From Amycolatopsis eburnea (GTDB lineage: Bacteria; Actinomycetota; Actinomycetes; Mycobacteriales; Pseudonocardiaceae): a DNA stretch of 64,000 nucleotides. The first letter of the stretch is position 1. Each line of letters starts with the position of its first letter. The notes below the pieces were generated by a model that did not search any database, was not told the DNA's origin, and was given only the letters and a program-made list of their open reading frames with translations. A program made the position numbers and the translations under genes. Below are positions 39,467 to 47,380 of this stretch, one piece after another. The stretch is from NCBI RefSeq assembly GCF_003937945.1, contig NZ_RSEC01000033.1:144085-208084 (forward strand). Direction: 5' to 3'.

Positions 39467-40069
39467 TCACTTGCGCCAGAACTTCACGCCGCTCCACTGC
39501 ACGGTGATCGGCCCCGCGCCGCTGGCGGTGCGGTAGCTGCCGAACTTGTCGTAGTAGCTGCCGCTCGCGCTGGAGATCGTCTGCTTCAGCGAGCCGTTGA
39601 GGTACACCTTGTGCGAGCTGCCGACCTGGTTGATCGTGTTGACGCGCACCGACGTGCCGACGGTCGCGCCGCTGCCGAGCGTCGCCCCGCCCTCCACCGC
39701 GTACAGCCGGCCGCCCTTCTCGACGGCCAGCATGAAGTACGGCCCGGCGTTCGAGCCGTCGCGGAAGGTCTGCTTGAGACTGATCCGGGAGCCGGTCATG
39801 CTGGTGATCTTGAACGAGCCTTCGAACTGGTGGGTGCCGCCGGTGTAGGTGGTGTAGCGGCGTTCCGCGCGCTGGTCACCACTGGCCGTCGAGCAGGTGA
39901 GCTGGAAGGTGAGGCCGGAGACCTGGCCGCACCCGCGTTCCTGCTCCGAGTAGCCCGGCGACTCCGGGGTCCACGGACCCGTCCCGACCTGGGCGTTCGC
40001 CGCGGGGGCGAGGATCGCGAGCCCTGCCGCGACCGCCACGACCACACCCGCACCGTGAATTCTGCGCAC
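39467..40069 (-). CDS. Secreted jelly-roll-like protein (possible polysaccharide lyase/lectin)
   Basis: The product has 200 residues with a Sec signal peptide (residues 1-26, ending in ANAQ). The mature part is beta-rich with two cysteines near its start (RGCGQVSGLTFQLTCSTASG). The C-terminal pattern GSYYDKFGSYRTASGAGPITVQWSGVKFWRK resembles the closing strands of alginate-lyase-type (PL7/PL20) and related concanavalin-like jelly rolls, where YFKxGxY is typical. I cannot identify the catalytic residues, so it may be a lyase, a lectin-like binder or neither. It is convergent with the RluA gene. Confidence 0.6.
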   Translation of the reverse strand: MRRIHGAGVVVAVAAGLAILAPAANAQVGTGPWTPESPGYSEQERGCGQVSGLTFQLTCSTASGDQRAERRYTTYTGGTHQFEGSFKITSMTGSRISLKQTFRDGSNAGPYFMLAVEKGGRLYAVEGGATLGSGATVGTSVRVNTINQVGSSHKVYLNGSLKQTISSASGSYYDKFGSYRTASGAGPITVQWSGVKFWRK

Positions 40070-40217
40070 CGTCGACCTCCTGGGTCACTCGAGGCGGCGG
40101 TGGTGTGACTGTACGAGCCCGCGCCGTCACGGACAAGAGTTTCCGGGGCCGTGTCGAATCCGGCCGTGCCCGTTCGACAGACTCGTGAAGGCACCACCGA
40201 TTCTCCGAGGAGCACCC

Positions 40218-40793
40218 ATGCGCACCCTGATCTCCACCTCGTTCGTCTCGCTCGACGGCGTCGTCGAAGCGCCCGGCGGCGAGTCCGGCTACCGCAACGC
40301 GGGCTGGACCTTCAAGGACGTGGAGTTCGAGCCCGCCGCGTACGAGATCAAGGGCACCGAGCAGGAGGAGTCCACCGCGCTCCTGCTCGGCCGCGTCAGC
40401 TACGAGGCCTTCGCGCCGATCTGGCCCACCATGACCGTCGAGTTCGCCGGCTACAACGCGATGCCGAAGTACGTCGTGTCGACCACGCTCCAGGAGGCGG
40501 ACCTGGTGGACAACTGGGGCGAGACGACGATCCTGCGGTCGCTGGACGACGTCGCCGCGCTCAAGGAGACCGAAGGCGGCCCGATCATCGTCAACGGCAG
40601 CGCCACCCTGAACCGGTCGCTGGCCGACGCGGGCCTGATCGACCGCCTGCACCTGCTGGTGTTCCCGGTGCTGCTCGGCGCCGGCAAGCGGCTGTTCAGC
40701 GAGACCGACAAGGACAAGCAGAACCTGAAGCTGATCGACAGCGCGTCCTACGGCAACGGGATCCAGAAGCTGGTGTACGAGTTCGTGCGCTGA
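40218..40793 (+). CDS. RibD C-terminal/dihydrofolate reductase-family protein
   Basis: The product has 191 residues, starting MRTLISTSFVSLDGVVEAPG with a GAGGAGCACCC ribosome site; the frame opens 33 bases earlier without one. The pattern LLLGRVSYEAFAPIW, AMPKYVVSTTLQEAD and GPIIVNGSATLNRSLADAGLIDRLHLLVFPVLLGAGKRLF is that of the RibD_C/YyaP-type reductases, with an NADPH-binding fold like DHFR. The substrate is unknown; it is not the folate DHFR of the cell. It stands alone. Confidence 0.88.
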   Translation: MRTLISTSFVSLDGVVEAPGGESGYRNAGWTFKDVEFEPAAYEIKGTEQEESTALLLGRVSYEAFAPIWPTMTVEFAGYNAMPKYVVSTTLQEADLVDNWGETTILRSLDDVAALKETEGGPIIVNGSATLNRSLADAGLIDRLHLLVFPVLLGAGKRLFSETDKDKQNLKLIDSASYGNGIQKLVYEFVR

Positions 40794-40845
40794 CGGGTCG
40801 CGGTCCGGCCGAAGGTTCACGTACAACATCTGTTCGAACATCCAC

Positions 40846-40975
40846 GATGTCATGAAAGGGTCGTTCACCTCGTCAGACGACATGAACGACCCTTTCACGA
40901 CATCCCGATCCCGGCGACGCCGGGCTGACGACGCGGCAAGGCAGGACGGAGCCGTCGTCACCGGGCCGCGAGCGC
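40846..40975. repeat. Dispersed repeat family C, copy 1
   Basis: Arms 40846-40867 and 40883-40904 (22 bp, one mismatch) are built on GATGTCATGAAAGGGTCGTT. Further bases to about 40975 (including CGGCGACGCCGGGC and GTCACCGGGC) also match the second copy at 63793-63903. Confidence 0.8.
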
Positions 40976-41018
40976 CGTCATGACTTCGCCGGAATCCTTG
41001 TCGCAGATCCCGCCAAAG

Positions 41019-41034
41019 TAGAACATCTGTTCGA
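41019..41034 (+). promoter_or_regulatory. LexA (SOS) box TAGAACATCTGTTCGA upstream of alkB-like gene
   Basis: It matches the actinobacterial SOS box TCGAAC-N4-GTTCGA at all but one of the twelve defined bases (A for C in the left half). It ends 21 bases before the AlkB ATG, a position suited to repression by LexA. A DNA-repair gene downstream fits. Confidence 0.75.
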
Positions 41035-41055
41035 ACATCGTGTACGGTCGGACCC

Positions 41056-41682
41056 ATGACGACCCCGGCACTGCAGGCATCGCTGTTCGGCGAATCCGGT
41101 CCCGTCACGCTGCACGCGCTAGCACCACGACGGACCGAACTCGGCTCGGGCGCGTGGATCGACGTCCAGCCCGGCTGGCTCGAGGGCGCCGGCGAGGTGT
41201 TCACCGACCTCGTCACCGGCGTCCCGTGGCAGGCCGAGCGGCGCCGGATGTACGACCGGCTCGTCGACGTGCCCCGCCTGCTGTGCTTCTACGGCGAAGC
41301 GGCTCCGCTCCCCCACCCCGTGCTGGCCGAGGCGCGCGCCGCGCTGAGCGAGCACTACGCGGGCGAACTCGGCGAGCCGTTCCGCACGGCGGGCCTGTGC
41401 TACTACCGCGACGGCCGCGACAGCGTCGCCTGGCACGGCGACACGATCGGCCGCGGCAGCACGGAAGACACGATGGTCGCGATCGTCTCGGTCGGCGCGG
41501 CCCGCCAGCTGGCCCTGCGCCCCCGCGGCGGCGGCGAGTCCCACCGCTACGCCCTCGGCCACGGCGACCTGATCGTCATGGGCGGCTCGTGCCAGCGCAC
41601 GTGGGAACACGCGATCCCGAAGACGAGCCGCGCGGTCGGGCCGCGGATCAGCATCCAGTTCCGGCCGCGCGGGGTGCGCTGA
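41056..41682 (+). CDS. alkB: AlkB-like Fe(II)/2-oxoglutarate DNA repair dioxygenase
   Basis: The product has 208 residues. Iron ligands are His127 and Asp129 in AWHGDTIG and His185 in WEHAIPK. The 2-oxoglutarate-binding arginines are in RISIQFRPRG (Arg197, Arg203). The fold segments CYYRDGRDSVAWH and GHGDLIVMGGSCQRTW are typical of the AlkB family. It oxidatively removes alkyl groups from 1-methyladenine or 3-methylcytosine in DNA or RNA. A LexA-type box precedes it, which implies SOS induction rather than, or besides, an Ada-type response. A GTCCACAGTGGAC palindrome starts at the last base of its stop codon. Confidence 0.92.
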   Translation: MTTPALQASLFGESGPVTLHALAPRRTELGSGAWIDVQPGWLEGAGEVFTDLVTGVPWQAERRRMYDRLVDVPRLLCFYGEAAPLPHPVLAEARAALSEHYAGELGEPFRTAGLCYYRDGRDSVAWHGDTIGRGSTEDTMVAIVSVGAARQLALRPRGGGESHRYALGHGDLIVMGGSCQRTWEHAIPKTSRAVGPRISIQFRPRGVR

Positions 41683-41719
41683 GTCCACAGTGGACAGCGC
41701 GGCGGCCCCGTAGCATGGC

Positions 41720-42853
41720 GTGGTGCACACCCTCGCCGAACCACCCCTCTTCAGCCGTCTCGGCTCCGCGCGCAGCGTGCTCGTCTCGGGCGCCGGCGGC
41801 GGTTTCGACGTCTACGCCGGCATCCCGCTGGCGGTCGCGCTGCGCGGCCAGGGCAAGGACGTGCACTTCGCGAACCTGGCGTTCAGCGACCTGAACCGCC
41901 TCGACCTCGACGACTGGGCGGCCCCGGGCGTCGCGCGGGTGCACCCCGGCAGCGCGGGCGACGACGCGTACTTCCCCGAGCGGACGCTCGCCCGCTGGCT
42001 CGGCACCCAGGGGTGGCCCGCGGTCGTCCACGCCTTCCCGCGCGTCGGTGCCCGGCCGCTGCGGGCGGCGTACGAGGATCTCGCCGGCCTGCTCGGCGTG
42101 GACGCGGTGGTGCTCGTCGACGGCGGCACGGACATCCTGCTGCGCGGGGACGAGTCCGGGCTCGGCACGCCCGAAGAGGACATGGCGAGCCTCGCCGCGG
42201 TGGCCGCGCTCGAGGGCCCCGACCGCGTCGTCGTCAGCCTCGGCTTCGGCATCGACGCCTTCCACGGCGTCTGCCACGCCCACGTGCTGGAGAACCTCGC
42301 CGCCCTCGACCGGGCCGGCGGGTACCTGGGCGCGCTGTCGATCCCGTCGGCCTCCCCCGAAGCCGCGGCCTACCTGGACGCCGTCGCGGACGCGAACCGC
42401 GCGACCCCGGACCGGCCGAGCATCGTGCAGGGGCAGATCGCCGCCGCGCTGCGGGGCGAGTTCGGGGACGTGCACTCCACCACCCGCACCGCGGGCAGCG
42501 AGCTGTTCGTGAACCCGCTGATGGGCGTCTACTTCTCGGCGGACCTGGCGATCCTGGCCGCCGAGGTCGGCTACCTCGCGGAGCTCGCCACCACGGACAC
42601 CGCCCTCGAGGTCGCGATGGTCATCGAAGCGCACCGCGACCGCGTCGGCCGCGGCGGGCCATCCCGCACTGAGGCTCAGTCGACCAGGACCGGCAGCTCG
42701 TCCAGGCCGTACACAATGGACACCTGGCGGAACGAAAGGTCCTGCTCCGGCACCGCGAGCCGCAGGTTCGGGAACCGCTTGACCAGCGCCGGGTACGCCG
42801 TGCGCAGCTCCATGCGGGCCAGCTCCGCGCCGATGCAGCGGTGGATGCCGTAG
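41720..42853 (+). CDS. DUF1152-family protein, with 3' end overlapping the P450 gene
   Basis: The product has 377 residues, starting at one of two adjacent GTG codons. The N-terminus RSVLVSGAGGGFDVYAGIPLAVALRGQGKDVHFANLAFSDL and later GVDAVVLVDGGTDILLRGDE are DUF1152 hallmarks; SLGFGIDAFHGVCHAHVLENLAAL follows. The family fold suggests nucleotide or sugar-nucleotide binding, but no reaction is known. The last ~60 residues (Ser/Arg-rich) are encoded antisense to the P450 C-terminus and are unlike the family. In the +1 frame a stop occurs at 42670-42672, just before the P450 stop, so a frameshift near residue 310 or a natural readthrough tail are both possible. Confidence 0.78.
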   Translation: MVHTLAEPPLFSRLGSARSVLVSGAGGGFDVYAGIPLAVALRGQGKDVHFANLAFSDLNRLDLDDWAAPGVARVHPGSAGDDAYFPERTLARWLGTQGWPAVVHAFPRVGARPLRAAYEDLAGLLGVDAVVLVDGGTDILLRGDESGLGTPEEDMASLAAVAALEGPDRVVVSLGFGIDAFHGVCHAHVLENLAALDRAGGYLGALSIPSASPEAAAYLDAVADANRATPDRPSIVQGQIAAALRGEFGDVHSTTRTAGSELFVNPLMGVYFSADLAILAAEVGYLAELATTDTALEVAMVIEAHRDRVGRGGPSRTEAQSTRTGSSSRPYTMDTWRNERSCSGTASRRFGNRLTSAGYAVRSSMRASSAPMQRWMP

Positions 42854-43953
42854 CTGAACGCCAGGTGGGACGTCGGCTCGCGGGTGGCGTCGAACTCCTC
42901 CATGCCCGCGCCCAGCTTCGGGTCGCGGTCCGCGGCCGACAGCGACACCAGCACGATGTCACCCTCGGCGATGTGGACGCCGGCGATTTCCATGTCCTGC
43001 TTGGCGAAGCGCGGGAACGCCATCTGCACCACGGTCAGGTAGCGCAGCAGCTCCTCGACGAAGCGGTGCACGGACTCGTCGTCACCGCGGACGGCTTCGA
43101 GGGCCTTCTCGTCGCGCAGCAGCACCAGCGCGCCGAGCGCCAGCATGCTCGCGGTCGTTTCGAGGCCGCCGGTGAGGACGCCGTCGGCGAGGCCGGCCAG
43201 CTCGCGGTCGTCGATCTCGTCGCCGTGTTCCTTGATCAGCATGCCGAGCAGGCCGTCGCCGGGCTCTTCGCGCTGCTTCTTGACGATGTCGAGCAGGTAG
43301 GTCAGCGACTCCGACATCGCGCCGAGCGACGCGCCGGCGCCGCCGAAGAGGTCGAAGCGGGCGGTGCTCAGCCGCTGGAACTCGGCGCGGTCCTCATAGG
43401 ACACGCCGAGCAGCTCGCAGATGGTCAGCGACGGGATCGGCAGCGCGAACGCCTGCCACAGGTCGACCGGCCCTTCCGTCTTGGCCATGGCGTCGAGCTG
43501 CTCGGCGACGATCTCGTCGATCCGCGGCGCCAGCCTGCCGAGCCGGCGCATGGTGAACTCGGGCGTGAGCAGCTTCCGCAGCCGCGTGTGCACCGGCGGG
43601 TCCGCGAAGCCGAGGCCGCCCGGGTTCTGGTCGGCGGTCACCCCGGCGTTGCCGACGAGGTTGCCGAAGTCGCTGGAGAACCCGGAGACCTTGCCGAGGA
43701 CGGCCTTCGCCTCGTCGTAACCCGTGACCAGCCAGGCGTTCATCCCGAAGGGCAGGTCGAGCTTGCCGATCGGCGCCTCGGACCGGCGCGCGGCCAGCTC
43801 GGCGACCGGGTCGAGCCCGTCGCGCTTGAGCGGCAGCAGCGCCGAATCGGGCAGGAGCGACGACATCTTCTCGAGGTCGAAACCCTTTTTCGACTGCCGG
43901 GCGAGGTACCGGCGGCCGACCCAGCCCAGTACCCGTGAGCGGAGACTCCCCAT
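42676..43953 (-). CDS. Cytochrome P450
   Basis: The product has 425 residues. The heme-binding loop is FSYGIHRCIGAELARMEL with Cys373. The I-helix reads LADGVLTGGLETTASML (the acid/Thr pair as ET), and the K-helix ExxR is EELLRYL. The N-terminus lacks a membrane anchor (a basic RRYLARQSKKGFDLEKM start), as in soluble class I bacterial P450s. It needs a ferredoxin and reductase; none is adjacent. The substrate is unknown. It is read 53 bases after the PNGase A-type gene on the same strand and could be co-transcribed, though the functions do not obviously match. Confidence 0.92.
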   Translation of the reverse strand: MGSLRSRVLGWVGRRYLARQSKKGFDLEKMSSLLPDSALLPLKRDGLDPVAELAARRSEAPIGKLDLPFGMNAWLVTGYDEAKAVLGKVSGFSSDFGNLVGNAGVTADQNPGGLGFADPPVHTRLRKLLTPEFTMRRLGRLAPRIDEIVAEQLDAMAKTEGPVDLWQAFALPIPSLTICELLGVSYEDRAEFQRLSTARFDLFGGAGASLGAMSESLTYLLDIVKKQREEPGDGLLGMLIKEHGDEIDDRELAGLADGVLTGGLETTASMLALGALVLLRDEKALEAVRGDDESVHRFVEELLRYLTVVQMAFPRFAKQDMEIAGVHIAEGDIVLVSLSAADRDPKLGAGMEEFDATREPTSHLAFSYGIHRCIGAELARMELRTAYPALVKRFPNLRLAVPEQDLSFRQVSIVYGLDELPVLVD

Positions 43954-44006
43954 GCACCCGACAGTACCGCACTAGCCCGATCGGGTGACCGACGGCGAGA
44001 CGGGAC

Positions 44007-45662
44007 TCACCCCCGGACCTCCCGGTTCGCGGTGATCAGCCCGTGCTCGCTCGCGGCGTAGTGGAAGTACGGGCGGCCGGAGTCGTCGGCGCCGGCGAAC
44101 GACGTCTTCGAGCGCCCGTCGGCCTCGGTGTTGACGCCGTTCGTCCGGGCCAGCACGCCCGAGGAGCTCAGCCACTCCCGCGACGCGCGCACCGGCCGCC
44201 AGCTCCGGCCGTCGCCGGTGAGGTCGCCGAGCACCTTGGTCATCTCGGCCGCGCCGGAGATCCGCAGGTTCTGGTCGTCGGTGATGTTCGCGGTGGCGTC
44301 GGTGGTCAGCGGGTAGGACCACGTGTGCCGGGCGGCGGACCGGACCCGGCCGTCCACTGTGGACACCGAGGTCTGCTGCCCCGCGTCGGCCTGCACGACG
44401 TGCTGGGTGAAGCCGCCGCCGGTGACGTCGTCGCTGTTGCGGTAGTCGCGGGTGCGCTCGACGCGCGTGTACACGCGGCCGGCGGAGGTGTCGACGTAGC
44501 CCGCGGTCACGTCGTGGCGCTTCGCGGTGACGGTGACGTTCACGCCGCCGTCGATGTCCTTCACCGCGGTCCGGCGGTCCGGCGCCGCGGCCACGTCGTG
44601 CTGGGTGACGGCGCCGGACGTGCGCGCCGCGTTTTTGTCGGTGTGGAGCAGTAGCGTCGGGACGACGGTGAACTCGCCGCCGATGTCAGGGAAGGAGAAG
44701 GAGAAGTCATGCGTCCCGCCGTCCACGAGCCGGCCGACGAACGGCGTCACGTCGTAGGTTTCGGCGTGCAGGCTGAAGGTGTCGATCGCCACGATCGGCC
44801 GCCACAGCTGCGGCACGATCCCGCCGGAGTAGATGTGCGGGAAGGTGAACGCGCTGCCGGCGGGCGTCCCGTCGATCGCGAAGTTCGCTTCGCGGTACGG
44901 CCCCTTGCCGCACAACCCGGCGGCGGGGTACTTCGCCGAGACCTCGTCGGGGACGTCGTCGAACCACTGCTCGTCGCAGGCGTGGCCTTCGAGGGTGACC
45001 TCGAGGTAGGCGCGGGTGATGTTGCGCGGCAGGTCTTTCGCGGTGAAGTGCACGGTGGGCGCCGCGGGGGTCGCGTCGGCGTGCCCGAACCCGGCGACGT
45101 GGTCGGCGACCTCGGGCGCGGGGTGCCTGGGGTCGGCCTGGTAGTAGGTGAGCGTCACGGTCTGGGCGTAGACGCCGGTGTAGATCGGCGAGTTGTAGTT
45201 CTCGATGCCGCCGTGGAAGGGCTGCGGCGTGCGCAGCAGCGCGGTGTAGGGCGTGAGGTCCTTGTCGAAGTGGTAGGTGATCGCGCGCCGGCCCTCACCA
45301 CTGGGCTCCTCGGTCGTCCCCCACCAGACCTCGGTCCCGCCGATCCGCAGATCGCCGATCCGGTCGTACTGCCGCCCGCTCACGGTGACGGTCTGGTCCA
45401 TGACGACCTTCGCCCACGGCCCCGGGCAGGCCTTGGGCGGCGCGAGCGTGCCCTCGTAGAACCGCGGCGTGCCGTCGGCGGCGTTGGAGCGGAAGGCGTC
45501 GGCGAGGGTGACGGTGCAGTGCGCGGTATCGGGCCGCGTCACGGCGGGCGCGGCGGTCACCGGGTCGTCGGTGTCCCCCTCCACGACAGGCGAAGCCGAG
45601 GCGACGGCCCCGGAGAGCACCCACGCCAGCACCAGTGACACGACGATCGTGAAGATCCGCAC
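44007..45662 (-). CDS. Secreted PNGase A-type peptide:N-glycanase
   Basis: The product has about 551 residues, starting at a GTG (VRIFTIVVSLVLAWVLSG) that has GGGAGGAG in front; a GTG 27 bases earlier lacks this. A signal peptide or anchor is followed by the family-specific CTVTLADAF, CPGPWAKVVMDQTVTVSGRQYDRIGDLRIGGTEVWWGTTEEP and, further on, DVTPFVGRLVDGGTHDFSFSF. This is the N-terminal domain of peptide-N4-(N-acetyl-beta-glucosaminyl)asparagine amidase A. Conserved Cys pairs (Cys in CTVTL, CPGPW, HACDEQW, GLCGKG) suit an extracellular enzyme. It would cut N-glycans from glycoproteins. The divergent LacI gene with its operator in between suggests glycan-responsive control. Confidence 0.82.
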   Translation of the reverse strand: MRIFTIVVSLVLAWVLSGAVASASPVVEGDTDDPVTAAPAVTRPDTAHCTVTLADAFRSNAADGTPRFYEGTLAPPKACPGPWAKVVMDQTVTVSGRQYDRIGDLRIGGTEVWWGTTEEPSGEGRRAITYHFDKDLTPYTALLRTPQPFHGGIENYNSPIYTGVYAQTVTLTYYQADPRHPAPEVADHVAGFGHADATPAAPTVHFTAKDLPRNITRAYLEVTLEGHACDEQWFDDVPDEVSAKYPAAGLCGKGPYREANFAIDGTPAGSAFTFPHIYSGGIVPQLWRPIVAIDTFSLHAETYDVTPFVGRLVDGGTHDFSFSFPDIGGEFTVVPTLLLHTDKNAARTSGAVTQHDVAAAPDRRTAVKDIDGGVNVTVTAKRHDVTAGYVDTSAGRVYTRVERTRDYRNSDDVTGGGFTQHVVQADAGQQTSVSTVDGRVRSAARHTWSYPLTTDATANITDDQNLRISGAAEMTKVLGDLTGDGRSWRPVRASREWLSSSGVLARTNGVNTEADGRSKTSFAGADDSGRPYFHYAASEHGLITANREVRG

Positions 45663-45740
45663 CCGGACTCCTCCCAGCGGCAGGTTCACCCGGCAGGGAG
45701 CCTAGCCGCGCGATCATCCGACTATCGGCGGGAATCAGCC

Positions 45741-45756
45741 TCTGAAACGTTTCAGA
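45741..45756. promoter_or_regulatory. LacI-type operator TCTGAAACGTTTCAGA
   Basis: This perfect 16-bp palindrome has the central CG typical of LacI-family sites. It lies between the PNGase A-type gene (start 45662) and the LacI gene (start 45794), so it can control both. Confidence 0.8.
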
Positions 45757-45793
45757 TCGTGGTAGGCTCACGCCTTCTCAGCGAGGGGGTGCG

Positions 45794-46789
45794 GTGGTCG
45801 GCATCAAGGACGTCGCCAAGCGCGCGGGCGTCTCGATCGGCACGGTGTCCAATGTGGTCAACCGGCCGGAAGTGGTGGCCACGGCCACGCGCAACCGGGT
45901 GCTGTCGGTGATCGAAGAGCTCGGCTACGTCCGGGACGAGTCGGCGCGGCAGCTGCGTGCCGGGCGCAGCCGCATCATGGGGCTGCTGGTGCTCGACCTC
46001 GGGAACCCGTTCTTCGTCGACGTCGCCCGCGGGGCCGAGCAGGCCGCGCACGCCGAGGGCCTCAACATCATCACCTGCAACAGCGGCCAGCGCTCCGACC
46101 TCGAGGCGTCGTACCTCGCGATGTTCGCCGAACAGCGGGTCCGCGGGGTGCTGCTGAGCCCGGTCGCCACGTCGGGGGAAGCCCTGCGCGCGTTCCGGCG
46201 CAGCGGCACGCCGTACGTCTTCGTCGACCGCAAGGCACCGGCGTCGGAGGCGAGTTCGGTGGCGGTGGACGACATCGCGGGCGGCGCGCTCGCGGCCCGG
46301 CACCTGCTGGAGACCGGCCACCGGCGGATCGCGTTCGTCAACGGCCCGGCGATCCTCGCCCAGTGCCGCGACCGCGAACAGGGCGTCCGCACGGCCCTCG
46401 CCGGCTCGGCGGCGGAGCTGACGGTGCTGGAGGCGATCGGCCTGGACGTCACCTCGGGCCGCGACGCGGGCGCGCGCCTGCTCGGCACGAGCCCCCGGCC
46501 CACGGCGGTCTTCTGCGCGAACGACCTCCTCGCCCTCGGCGTGCTGCAGGCCATGGTGGGCGCGGGCGTCCGCGTCCCCGAGGAGATGGCGATCGTCGGC
46601 TACGACGACATCGAGTTCGCCGGCGCCGCGGCGGTCCCCCTCACGTCGGTCCGCCAGCCGGCCCGCCGCCTCGGCCGCACGGCAGCGGAACTCCTGCTGG
46701 CGGAGACGGCGGACACGACGGTCGAACGCCAGGCGGTGGTGTTCACCCCGGAACTGGTCGTCCGCGAATCGACCCGGATTCGCCGATAG
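45794..46789 (+). CDS. LacI-family transcriptional regulator
   Basis: The product has 331 residues, starting at GTG with CGAGGGGGTGCG upstream. The DNA-binding domain is IKDVAKRAGVSIGTVSNVVNRPEVVATATRNRVLSVIEELGYVRDESARQLRAGRSR, including the hinge helix. The periplasmic-binding-like sensor contains RIMGLLVLDLGNPFFVDVARGAEQAA, YVFVDRKAP and VGYDDIEFAGAAAVPLTSVRQP. Its ligand is probably a sugar. It most likely represses itself and the divergent PNGase A-type gene through the palindrome at 45741-45756. Confidence 0.92.
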   Translation: MVGIKDVAKRAGVSIGTVSNVVNRPEVVATATRNRVLSVIEELGYVRDESARQLRAGRSRIMGLLVLDLGNPFFVDVARGAEQAAHAEGLNIITCNSGQRSDLEASYLAMFAEQRVRGVLLSPVATSGEALRAFRRSGTPYVFVDRKAPASEASSVAVDDIAGGALAARHLLETGHRRIAFVNGPAILAQCRDREQGVRTALAGSAAELTVLEAIGLDVTSGRDAGARLLGTSPRPTAVFCANDLLALGVLQAMVGAGVRVPEEMAIVGYDDIEFAGAAAVPLTSVRQPARRLGRTAAELLLAETADTTVERQAVVFTPELVVRESTRIRR

Positions 46790-46798
46790 CCTCGGATC

Positions 46799-47277
46799 GT
46801 GGTGTTCGACTCCGCCCGGTTCGACCTCCAGCCCTGCGCCGGTGTGCCGCGGGAGCGGTAGGGTGGCCGCGTCGCTGGCCGCCGGGGACGCCCTGCTCGA
46901 GGAAGCCGAATCCGCCGCCGCCTTCCTGACCACGCACCTCCTCACCCGGCACGCACGCCGGCGCGCGGAGCAGGCGCCCGCCCGGGAAGACGCGCGGGTG
47001 CGCGTCTTCCCGGCGAGCGCGGCTGGCCGAACCGGTCACCCTGGCCGACTTGGCCGCCGAGATCCACCTCGTCCGGGTGTTCAAGGCGGCGACCGGCGAG
47101 ACGCCGCACCGGTACCTCACCCGGCTGCGGGTCGAGGAGGCGAAGCGGCTGCTGCGCGGCACGGACCTCGCGCTCGACCGGATCGCCGCCCGGTGCGGGT
47201 TCGCCGGCCCCGGTCCGCTGCCGGCCGCCTTCCTGCGGCACACCGGCGCCCGCCCGTCGGCCTACCGCAATTCCTGA
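46799..47277 (+). pseudogene. Degenerate AraC-family regulator
   Basis: Remnants of an AraC regulator are spread over two or more frames. Bases 46799-46861 read VVFDSARFDLQPCAGVPRER then a stop. The frame at 46863 onward continues with SLAAGDALLEEAESAAAFLTTHLLTRHARRR. From about 47020 the frame changes to LAEPVTLADLAAEIH. The first helix-turn-helix then lacks the usual few residues between EIH and LVRVFKAATGETPHRYL, and the second reads LALDRIAARCGFAGPGPLPAAFLRHTGARPSAYR. A frameshift, a missing N-terminal domain and an internal deletion make a working protein unlikely. The fragment 47050-47277 could be mistaken for a 75-codon gene. Confidence 0.7.
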
Positions 47278-47380
47278 GCGGTGCACCGCAATCCCGGACC
47301 GCACCGGGAAGGTCGAACGCCGCTTCGCTTACGAGGGCGCGGAAAACCCGCAGCCGAGCGGCTACCGGCCGCCCGCGGGC

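Larger units (their letters stand above)
40825..41039. repeat. 18-bp direct repeat (AACATCTGTTCGAACATC) flanking a family C hairpin
   Basis: The same 18 bases occur at 40825-40842 and 41022-41039. The interval holds the family C inverted repeat and nothing else I can recognise. The right-hand copy is part of the LexA-type box of the AlkB gene; the left-hand copy lies about 30 bases after the RibD-type gene. Confidence 0.8.

Noticed and set aside
47050..47277. 75-codon AraC-type ORF as an intact small regulator
   Set aside because: It has TTG start without signal, lacks residues in its first HTH, and upstream remnants show it is the tail of a broken gene.
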